From positions 62,001 through 126,000 of the forward strand of contig NZ_JARGET010000008.1 of assembly GCF_029210485.1 (NCBI RefSeq): 64,000 nucleotides of DNA, written 5' to 3'. This stretch comes from Hoeflea sp. YIM 152468. Lineage in GTDB: Bacteria; Pseudomonadota; Alphaproteobacteria; Rhizobiales; Rhizobiaceae. The notes under the pieces are model-generated. The model searched no databases, had not been told where the DNA came from, and saw nothing but the letters and a program-made list of their open reading frames with translations. Numbering within the stretch: the stretch's first letter is position 1; every line of letters starts with the position of its first letter. A program made the translations under genes and the position numbers. This document shows, one piece after another, positions 58,043-64,000 of this stretch.

Positions 58043-58363
58043 ATGGGCAACATGAAAGACCGTCAAAACGCATTCGAGAACAAGTTTGCTCACGATGCGG
58101 AGTTGAAATTCAAGGCGGAGGCCCGCCGCAACAAGCTTTTGGGCCTTTGGGCCGCCGAATTGCTTGGCAAGACCGGTGACGACGCCGAAGCTTACGCCAA
58201 AACCGTCGTTGTGGCTGATTTGGAAGAAGCCGGCGATGAGGATGTGTTCCGCAAGGTGCGCGGCGATTTTGATGAAGCGGGCGTCAGTCAGTCCGATCAT
58301 CAGCTGCGCCGCAAAATGGATGAACTCTTGGCTGTGGCCGTCGAACAGATCGAGGCCGGCTGA
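58043..58363 (+). CDS. DUF1476 family protein, F1F0-ATPase inhibitor zeta type
   Basis: 106-residue helical protein of the DUF1476 family, shown in Paracoccus to be the zeta subunit that blocks ATP hydrolysis by the F1 motor in alphaproteobacteria. Conserved parts: MKDRQNAFENKFAHDAELKF (the inhibitory N-terminus), EARRNKLLGLWAAELLG, DLEEAGDEDVFRKVRGDFDE and SDHQLRRKMDELL. ATG at 58043 with GGGAG upstream; a second ATG at codon 4 is possible. Strong terminator follows. In many Rhizobiales this gene is next to purC, as here. Confidence 0.92.
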   Translation: MGNMKDRQNAFENKFAHDAELKFKAEARRNKLLGLWAAELLGKTGDDAEAYAKTVVVADLEEAGDEDVFRKVRGDFDEAGVSQSDHQLRRKMDELLAVAVEQIEAG

Positions 58364-58386
58364 CTGAACGCTGATTGATGTCATCA

Positions 58387-58418
58387 AACCGCCTGCGGCT
58401 TGCCGTCGGCGGTTTTTT
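58387..58418 (+). terminator. Intrinsic terminator of the DUF1476 gene
   Basis: AACCGCC / GGCGGTT stem around an inner GC-rich loop, followed by TTTTTT, 23 bp past the stop. Confidence 0.92.
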
Positions 58419-58479
58419 GTTGGATTGAGACTGACCCACTTCCGCCGCGGGCGGGAGATCGATTGAGGAGAAGCTTTCC

Positions 58480-59241
58480 ATGCAATTGCGCGATAATCTT
58501 GATCAGGACAAAATGCTGATTACGGCGTGGTCGACCAGCGCCTCGTCCGATATGGCCGCGGGGCTGGCCCGCTGCCCGTTCGATGCGGTCACCGTCGACA
58601 TGCAGCATGGCGCCCATAGCGAATCCTCTGCCTTCGCCTCCGTGCAAGCGGTTGCGGCGGTGGGCAAACCGGCAATCCTGCGGATTCCGGTGGGGCGCAA
58701 TGATCTTGCCAGCCGGGCGCTTGATATGGGGTTTGAGGCCGTGATCGCGCCGATGATCAATTCAGTGGCTGACGCGGAAGCCTTTGCCAATGCAATGAAA
58801 TACCCTCCGCTTGGCGAGCGGTCCTGGGGGCCAACGAAGGCCTTGCACCTGCACGGGTCGGTCTCGCCAGATAGCTATTTCAAGACTGCCAACAGGCAAA
58901 CCCTGGCATTTGCGATGATCGAAACCCGTGCCGCCATTGCCGCGCTCGACGGAATTCTGGCGCAGGACGGAATCGACGGCGTCTTTGTCGGGCCTTCAGA
59001 TCTTTCGATATCCTGGACAGACGGCGCCGGCGTGGATCCGCGCAATGCCGCGCTTCAGGATGTCATTGCCGACATTGCCAGCCGGGCGCGGGACGCCGGC
59101 AAGTTTGCCGCAGTGTTTGCGGTCGATCCCGCCGATGTGCCGGGTTTTGCCCGGATGGGATACCGGCTTGCGGCGTTGAACACGGACCCGGGCATTTTGC
59201 AGGCCGGGGCGGCCGTGATGCTCGCACAGGCCAAGGGCTGA
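58480..59241 (+). CDS. HpcH/HpaI-family aldolase
   Basis: 253-residue class II (metal-dependent) aldolase of the HpcH/HpaI group, which splits 4-hydroxy-2-oxo acids to pyruvate and an aldehyde. Visible elements: DAVTVDMQHGAHS (His), AILRIPVGRNDLASRALDMGFEAVIAPMINS, KYPPLGERSWGP, AFAMIETRAAI (metal-binding Glu) and GVFVGPSDLSIS (Asp). The physiological substrate is unknown; relatives act on aromatic or sugar-acid breakdown products. It stands alone, convergent with a hydrolase. Confidence 0.88.
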   Translation: MQLRDNLDQDKMLITAWSTSASSDMAAGLARCPFDAVTVDMQHGAHSESSAFASVQAVAAVGKPAILRIPVGRNDLASRALDMGFEAVIAPMINSVADAEAFANAMKYPPLGERSWGPTKALHLHGSVSPDSYFKTANRQTLAFAMIETRAAIAALDGILAQDGIDGVFVGPSDLSISWTDGAGVDPRNAALQDVIADIASRARDAGKFAAVFAVDPADVPGFARMGYRLAALNTDPGILQAGAAVMLAQAKG

Positions 59242-59258
59242 GATTGCGGTGTTTCCAC

Positions 59259-59813
59259 TCAGGGCGTCAGCCGCGAGAGAAAATTGGCAAACACCATGAT
59301 GCCTTCGGGCCAGGGGCCATGGCCTGATTCTGCGTTGAGGTGACCGGCTTCTCCCGCGTCGATCAGCATGGCGCCCCAGGCATTGGCCCTGTCGCCGGCG
59401 TGTTCGTAGGAGCCGAACGGGTCGTTGCGGCTCGCCACAACGATTGACGGAAACGGCAGCGGATCGTCCTTGTAGGGGCCAAAGGTCATCAGGTGCCTGG
59501 GCCGAATCGCCGGGTTGTCCACTTCCGGCGGAGCAACAAGAAACGCGCCGGCAATCTTTTGCCTGCACTGCGGCAACGCCTGCACCGCGGTTGCGACGCC
59601 GAGCGAGTGGGCGATGATGACAACCGGTTTGACCGATTCGTTGACGGCCTCGGCAAAGCGCGCGGTCCAGTCTTCAAGAACCGGTTTTGACCAGGCGTCC
59701 TGCTCGACCCGGCGGGCCGTCGACAGCCGGGCCTGCCAGCGGGTTTGCCAGTGGTCGGGGCCGGAATTGGTGTATCCGGGGACGATCAGGATGTCAGATT
59801 GGGCAACTTTCAT
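59259..59813 (-). CDS. RBBP9/YdeN-family alpha/beta hydrolase
   Basis: 184-residue serine hydrolase. Nucleophile S70 in VVIIAHSLGVATAV; the acid is in IVVASRNDPFGSY and the His in AGHLNAESGHGPWPEG. The N-terminal ILIVPGYTNSGPDHWQTRWQ is a family signature. Substrates unknown. No signal peptide; cytosolic. Convergent with the aldolase gene 17 bp away. Confidence 0.88.
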   Translation of the reverse strand: MKVAQSDILIVPGYTNSGPDHWQTRWQARLSTARRVEQDAWSKPVLEDWTARFAEAVNESVKPVVIIAHSLGVATAVQALPQCRQKIAGAFLVAPPEVDNPAIRPRHLMTFGPYKDDPLPFPSIVVASRNDPFGSYEHAGDRANAWGAMLIDAGEAGHLNAESGHGPWPEGIMVFANFLSRLTP

Positions 59814-59926
59814 GCTGCCGAGGTGGGCGAGACGCGATCAAATGTCAACAACCCGCTGACAACAATGGTGTCGGTGGCGGGAAAGGGCTCTGTCAACAAC
59901 GATTGCCATCAGCCCCGGCCTTGATC

Positions 59927-60160
59927 TTACAGGCCGCCGTTCGGCGCAGTCCCGGCCGGGCCCGGCGGCGTGATGACAAAGGGGCCGCCGCCATTGCGCA
60001 GATTGTCATGGCTGAACAGCAGCAATGCGGCCAGCGCGGCAAGGACGGTTGCGGTTGCAAGCCACAGACTGGCGCCGGTGTCGTGGCGGTCATTGCGGTC
60101 GTAGCCGTGTTTGCCGCGGGCGCGGCGCCCGCGATCGGCCAAGGGCGGATAATCCTGCAT
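59927..60160 (-). CDS. Small single-span membrane protein, function unknown
   Basis: 77-residue protein: basic/acidic N-terminus with a repeated Arg/Asp pattern (MQDYPPLADRGRRARGKHGY), one transmembrane helix (about 35-52, LWLATATVLAALAALLLF) and a Gly/Pro-rich tail (GGGPFVITPPGPAGTAPNGG). Start at the ATG at 60160; another ATG three bases upstream is equally near GGAG. The longer frame adds a Cys-rich leader that does not look coding. It follows purB on the same strand after about 130 bp. No family recognised. Confidence 0.62.
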   Translation of the reverse strand: MQDYPPLADRGRRARGKHGYDRNDRHDTGASLWLATATVLAALAALLLFSHDNLRNGGGPFVITPPGPAGTAPNGGL

Positions 60161-60293
60161 CATGCTCTCCGATATCTGAATTGAGCAGCAGAATGGCCGG
60201 CAACAGCGGCAACAAGGCGGCAGCAGCGGGGCTGTTTGATGACAGGCGTTCACGTCGCATGAACGCCTGTCACGAATTCCCTGTCAACCGGCC

Positions 60294-61622
60294 TCAGCTC
60301 TCGCCAAACACCCGCGCGAAGATGGTGTCGACATGTTTGGTGTGGTAGCCGAGATCGAAGCGGTCCCTGATTTCGGTCTCGGAGAGATAGGTGCGCACGT
60401 CCGCGTCGGCGAGCAGCTCGGTGAGAAAGTCGATCTCGGAATCGCCGGACACCTGATAGCTGTCCCAGACCTTCATGGCGTTGCGCTGGACCAGGCTGTA
60501 GGCCTCCTCGCGTGACGAACCGGCCTGGGTCAAGGCCAGCAGGATGCGCTGGGAATGCACCAGTCCGCCGAGTCGGTCCATGTTGCCGACCATACGCTCG
60601 GGGTAGATCAGAAGCTTGTCGATGACGCCGGTCAGCCGCGACAGGGCAAAGTCGAGCGTCACGGTGGTATCCGGGCCGATCATGCGTTCGACCGAGGAAT
60701 GGGAGATATCCCGTTCATGCCACAATGCGACGTTCTCCATTGCCGGCGTGACCGCCATGCGCACCAGCCGCGACAGGCCGGTGAGGTTTTCGGTCAGCAC
60801 CGGATTGCGCTTGTGCGGCATGGCCGACGAGCCCTTCTGGCCCTTGGAGAAGTATTCCTCGGCCTCCAGCACTTCGGTGCGCTGCAAATGGCGGATTTCG
60901 GTGGCAACGCGCTCGATCGAGGAGGCGATGACGCCGAGGGTGGCGAAATACATCGCATGACGGTCCCGCGGGATCACCTGGGTGGACACCGGTTCGGCGG
61001 TCAGGCCCATGGCCTTGGCGACATGTTCTTCAACGCGCGGGTCGATGTTGGCGAAGGTTCCGACCGCGCCGGAAATGGCGCAGGTGGCGATTTCGGCGCG
61101 GGCATTGACCAGGCGGGTACGGCACCGATCAAATTCCGCATAGGCTTCGGCCATCTTGAGCCCGAAGGTGACCGGCTCGGCATGGATGCCGTGCGAACGG
61201 CCGATGCAGACAGTGTCCTTGTGCTCGATCGCGCGTCGCTTGAGGGCCGCCAGCAGAGCATCCATGTCAGCCAGCAGAATATCCGTGGCCTTGACCAGTT
61301 GAACATTGAAGCAGGTATCGAGCACATCCGATGAGGTCATGCCCTGATGAACGAACCGTGCGTCCGGCCCGACGATCTCGGCCAGATGGGTGAGGAAGGC
61401 GATGACATCGTGCTTGGTTTCGCGTTCGATTTCGTCGATGCGGTCGATATCGAAGGTGGCGGCATTGCCCTTTTCCCAAATGGTTTTTGCAGCCTCCACC
61501 GGAATGACCCCGAGTTCAGCAAGCGCATCGCAGGCATGGGCCTCGATCTCGAACCAGATACGGAATTTCGATTCGGGCGACCAGACAGCGACCATTTCCG
61601 GGCGGGAGTAACGAGGTATCAT
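60294..61622 (-). CDS. purB: Adenylosuccinate lyase
   Basis: 442-residue lyase of the fumarase/aspartase superfamily acting twice in purine synthesis (SAICAR to AICAR; adenylosuccinate to AMP). Signature GSSAMPHKRNPVLTENL holds the catalytic Ser loop; MIPRYSRPEMVAVWSPESKF at the N-terminus and GMTSSDVLDTCFNVQLV plus SHGIHAEPVTFGLKMAEAY complete the active site. ATG at 61622. Together with purL/Q/S/C it places five purine genes in 8.5 kb. Confidence 0.97.
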   Translation of the reverse strand: MIPRYSRPEMVAVWSPESKFRIWFEIEAHACDALAELGVIPVEAAKTIWEKGNAATFDIDRIDEIERETKHDVIAFLTHLAEIVGPDARFVHQGMTSSDVLDTCFNVQLVKATDILLADMDALLAALKRRAIEHKDTVCIGRSHGIHAEPVTFGLKMAEAYAEFDRCRTRLVNARAEIATCAISGAVGTFANIDPRVEEHVAKAMGLTAEPVSTQVIPRDRHAMYFATLGVIASSIERVATEIRHLQRTEVLEAEEYFSKGQKGSSAMPHKRNPVLTENLTGLSRLVRMAVTPAMENVALWHERDISHSSVERMIGPDTTVTLDFALSRLTGVIDKLLIYPERMVGNMDRLGGLVHSQRILLALTQAGSSREEAYSLVQRNAMKVWDSYQVSGDSEIDFLTELLADADVRTYLSETEIRDRFDLGYHTKHVDTIFARVFGES

Positions 61623-61699
61623 GGCGAAATCCGTGGTAAGTTGCGTTGCGCCGGGTCTAGATCATTTCGGTGCGGATGCAAACGTCGCTCCGCTCAAGA

Positions 61700-62284
61700 T
61701 CAGGAGATAACGCCGGATTTCGGCTGTTTCGGGTGTGAATGCGCCCAGGCCAGCCCGTAAGAGGCGAGGCCGAGAAAGACCACACCCAGCGGAAGGTAGA
61801 GCCGCACGCCCTGCACAGCGAACTGGTAGAGAGCCGAGGCGACGGTGAAGACAAATTGCGCCAGCCACAATTTGGTGAACGGATCGCCATGCCACTGGGC
61901 GTAAAATGCCCGGTAGATCACTGCAAACATCGCCGATGTCAGCCCGATGGTGAACAGTGTCAGGCACAAAAACGCGACCGCGAAGGCCGCCTCGCGCCGG
62001 CGGCGGAATGCGATGAAGCGGAACAGGGCAAGGCTCAGCGGCCAGGCACAGGCCGCCCCGGCAAACACAAGTGCGGTGAGGCTCCAGTAGTGGCTGGTCA
62101 GCGCGGCCATCGACAGCCATAACGAGGCCTGGGCCGAGATCGCCATGGCAGCCCCCCAGCCAAGCGCGCCGGAAATGCCCTCACGCCAGCCGATTCTGGC
62201 GGCGCAAAGCCGGTCGCGCAGATTGGAGTTGTCATTGGCCGGTCTTGGCGCCGGGCCTTTGCGCCGTTTGACGAGATTGTTCAT
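61700..62284 (-). CDS. Multi-span membrane protein, function unknown
   Basis: 194-residue inner-membrane protein: basic Pro/Asn-rich N-terminus (MNNLVKRRKGPAPRPANDNS), then about four hydrophobic helices (about 40-62, 65-90, 97-125 and 140-180). Contains FRFIAFRRRREAAFAVAFLC between helices 2 and 3. Not assigned to a known family by me. Its ATG overlaps the stop of the DUF2259 gene (ATGA), so the two are coupled. It ends 77 bp before purB starts. Confidence 0.68.
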   Translation of the reverse strand: MNNLVKRRKGPAPRPANDNSNLRDRLCAARIGWREGISGALGWGAAMAISAQASLWLSMAALTSHYWSLTALVFAGAACAWPLSLALFRFIAFRRRREAAFAVAFLCLTLFTIGLTSAMFAVIYRAFYAQWHGDPFTKLWLAQFVFTVASALYQFAVQGVRLYLPLGVVFLGLASYGLAWAHSHPKQPKSGVIS

Positions 62285-63012
62285 TCAAACCGTCGGGTGA
62301 TGGCGATCCAGCGGCCGTTTTCACCCTCAAAACCATGGGACCGCACCAGCACCAGGATTGCCTGTGTCACTACGCCACCCGACAGATGGGTAACAGCGCC
62401 GCCAATGCGGTAGCCGACGGGGCAGCCGCGGCTTCGCGGCACGGCTTTGTCCTGATGCAGAAGCAACGCCGCAGGCTGGCCATTGATCTCGGTCATCTCC
62501 AGCCCGAACCCGGTCGAGGTCTGGCCAAAGACGTCACACAGGCTGGAGGCCGGCAAGGGCTCTTCGCGCAGGCGGACCGTGTAGGCGCCAAACGGCTGCG
62601 GCACCATCGACACAGGCGTATAGCGCAGCCGGTGCGCGGCCGCGTCGAGGCTTGAGGCCGGGCTGAAGGCGGCAATCACGCCCGGATTGTCGGAAAAGCG
62701 ATGGATCGCCTCGCGGGAGGCAGATTTGCTCGCCGCCTCTGCGCGGGCAGCGCCGATCCCGGCCGATTCGTCCTCGATGACAACGCGCACCGTCGATCCC
62801 GGCAGGAAGGCATCCCGTGTGGTGTCGATGAAGAAGCGGTTGGCAAAGGCAAATCCGGACCCATCCTGAATGCCGAACTCCTCGAACGCGAAGACCTTGC
62901 CGTCAGCGGAAAATCCAAGCGGCCGGAATTCGGAGAATTCTCCGGCGTGCGCCGCGCCCGGGCCGAGCAGCAACGACACCAAAAGAAGCAGAATGGAACG
63001 CGCGGCAAACAT
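62281..63012 (-). CDS. DUF2259 predicted secreted protein
   Basis: 243-residue protein with a signal peptide (about 1-23, LLLLVSLLLGPGAAHA). The mature part fits the DUF2259 family of predicted secreted proteins: EFSEFRPLGFSADGKVFAFE, FGIQDGSGFAFANRFFIDTT and a C-terminal part with GFGLEMTEINGQPAALLLHQ and GYRIGGAVTHL. Two cysteines in the latter half may form a disulfide. Function unknown. Start chosen at the ATG at 63012 to give a proper signal peptide; 39 bp upstream is another ATG. Overlaps the following gene by 4 bp. Confidence 0.8.
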   Translation of the reverse strand: MFAARSILLLLVSLLLGPGAAHAGEFSEFRPLGFSADGKVFAFEEFGIQDGSGFAFANRFFIDTTRDAFLPGSTVRVVIEDESAGIGAARAEAASKSASREAIHRFSDNPGVIAAFSPASSLDAAAHRLRYTPVSMVPQPFGAYTVRLREEPLPASSLCDVFGQTSTGFGLEMTEINGQPAALLLHQDKAVPRSRGCPVGYRIGGAVTHLSGGVVTQAILVLVRSHGFEGENGRWIAITRRFE

Positions 63013-63099
63013 CGTGGAGCTTTCTGACTGGTTGGCCTGTCCGGGTAGCATCCGACAGGCAGGCAGGCAACCGGAAGACTGATCCGGCAGGGTATCGGT

Positions 63100-64000
63100 T
63101 CAGCCGCTCGTGGTTGCCCAGGCGGGCATCAAGTCTCGCGGATCGGGCGTGGCGTGGCAGATCCCGCGGGCGATGGCGCGGCTCATGGCCGATGCGGCGG
63201 CGGCACACAGCTCGATAAAGTCATCGGGCGAGGGCTTGCGTGCGGAGGCGCCGGTGGCAAGGCCAAACACCAGGTCACCGTCAAAGGGCGTGTGACTGGG
63301 CCAGATTGCCCGGGCGAAGCCGGCATGGGCGGCAATTGCGAGGCGTTTGGCCTCGGCCTTGGTAAGGCTGGCATCGGTGGCAATGACGGCGATTGTGGTG
63401 TTGGAGACGCCACGGGCCCGATCCCGGAACTTGATTTTCAGATCGGCCGCGTCGCCGGGAAACGGCGAGGGCATGCCCAGGCCGCCGAATTCGGCGCCGA
63501 TCTCGAACGGGGCTGCCCAGAAATGCCTTGTGTTTCCAATGGTGGCCGAGCCCATCGGATTGGCGGCAACAAGGGCGCCGATGGTAAAGCCGTTTGCGAG
63601 ACGGGCAGAGGCGGAGCCAAGACCGCCCTTGAAGGTTGCCGTCAGCGCGCCCATGCCGGCGCCGGCGCTGCCGATGGCAAACGCCTGCGACGCGGCTTGC
63701 GTCGCCTGGTAGCCGAGCTCGCGATAGGGCGGATAAACCCCCCAGTCCTTGTCGCCGCCATTGATCAGGTCAAACAGAATGGCTGCCGGAACGATCGGAA
63801 TTCGGTGCGGGCCAACCTCAAACCCCTTGCCCTGCTGGCGCAGAAACGCCTGTGCGCCGCTTGCGGCATCAAGGCCAAAGGCCGACCCGCCGGACAGGAT
63901 CAGCCCGTTGACAGTCTCCACGGTGTTGTGCGGCTCAAGCAGATCGGTTTCACGGGTGCCGGGGGCGCCGCCAAGCACCTGAACTGCGGCGGTTGCAGGC
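63100..64000 (-). CDS. P1/S58-family peptidase (DmpA-like), N-terminus outside window
   Basis: About 300 residues of a DmpA/L-aminopeptidase-type N-terminal nucleophile hydrolase; the frame is open at the right edge, so the N-terminus is missing. Conserved parts: TVETVNGLILSGGSAFGLDA, GAGMGALTATFKGGLGSASA (the autoprocessing site lies just before a Ser/Thr in this region), NTTIAVIATDASLTKAEAKR and DGDLVFGLATG. The family processes itself into two chains and removes N-terminal residues from peptides or hydrolyses beta-peptides. Leftward, followed by the DUF2259 gene after 87 bp. Confidence 0.88.
   Translation of the reverse strand, partial: PATAAVQVLGGAPGTRETDLLEPHNTVETVNGLILSGGSAFGLDAASGAQAFLRQQGKGFEVGPHRIPIVPAAILFDLINGGDKDWGVYPPYRELGYQATQAASQAFAIGSAGAGMGALTATFKGGLGSASARLANGFTIGALVAANPMGSATIGNTRHFWAAPFEIGAEFGGLGMPSPFPGDAADLKIKFRDRARGVSNTTIAVIATDASLTKAEAKRLAIAAHAGFARAIWPSHTPFDGDLVFGLATGASARKPSPDDFIELCAAAASAMSRAIARGICHATPDPRDLMPAWATTSG

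Overview
The window is a GC-rich, densely packed chromosomal segment of an alphaproteobacterium, most likely a member of the Rhizobiales (Hyphomicrobiales), possibly Hoeflea or a near relative. The order-level call rests on a giant GPR/RgsE-type polar-growth coiled-coil protein, CckA, a DUF1476 (zeta-type) ATPase inhibitor, a DksA whose zinc finger has lost most of its cysteines, the small-PurL/PurS/PurQ form of purine synthesis, and a NADP isocitrate dehydrogenase of the 400-residue type. The genus is a guess from overall resemblance. Nearly everything is vertical core genome. I see no tRNA, rRNA, CRISPR array, prophage or genomic island, and only one insertion sequence.

Layout. 0-2.3 kb: truncated malic enzyme and a dipeptide epimerase (minus). 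2.3-6.4 kb: an Mla-type lipid transport operon (STAS-fused permease, ATPase, MCE protein, auxiliary lipoprotein). 6.5-12.1 kb: a small membrane protein and the 1,690-residue GPR-like protein (minus). 12.5-14.4 kb: orphan Hpt protein, 2Fe-2S ferredoxin and ferredoxin-NADP reductase. 14.6-16.1 kb: an IS5-family element. 16.4-18.9 kb: a DUF922 protein and the overlapping folP-folB-folK operon. 18.9-22.8 kb: secreted protein, YcjF/YcjX pair and SixA-like phosphatase (minus). 23-28.8 kb: dksA, a FliO-domain protein divergent from cckA, and an OmpA-like lipoprotein. 28.9-31.1 kb: orphan BrnA-like antitoxin with psuG and a PfkB kinase (pseudouridine breakdown). 31.2-35.3 kb: recA and alaS.

35.5-40 kb: DedA protein with a small partner, icd, a TrmJ-type methyltransferase overlapping murI. 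40.2-44.7 kb: a HerA/DUF87-type ATPase, an orphan polyamine-type binding protein and pepT. 45-48.5 kb: rpsD, glsA, ttcA and an inositol-monophosphatase-like gene. 48.5-51.7 kb: Bcr/CflA efflux protein, DUF2461, YtoQ and the monothiol glutaredoxin. 51.8-53.2 kb: a DUF2233 protein, a very basic small protein and BolA. 53.2-61.6 kb: purL, purQ, purS, purC and purB, interrupted by short accessory genes (lipoprotein, DUF1476, aldolase, hydrolase). 61.7-64 kb: two envelope genes and a truncated P1/S58 peptidase.

Functional themes: purine synthesis (purL/Q/S/C/B), folate synthesis (folP/B/K), cell-cycle and polar-growth control (GPR, Hpt, CckA), envelope maintenance (Mla, DedA, OmpA-like, murI), redox and Fe-S handling (ferredoxin, FNR, Grx4, BolA, TtcA) and DNA repair (recA behind a near-consensus SOS box). 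I found no clearly new multi-gene system. The best leads are the repeat architecture of the GPR-like protein beside an orphan Hpt, the basic small protein behind bolA, the BrnA-like antitoxin without a toxin beside psuG/psuK, and the FliO-domain protein with a duplicated motif opposite cckA.
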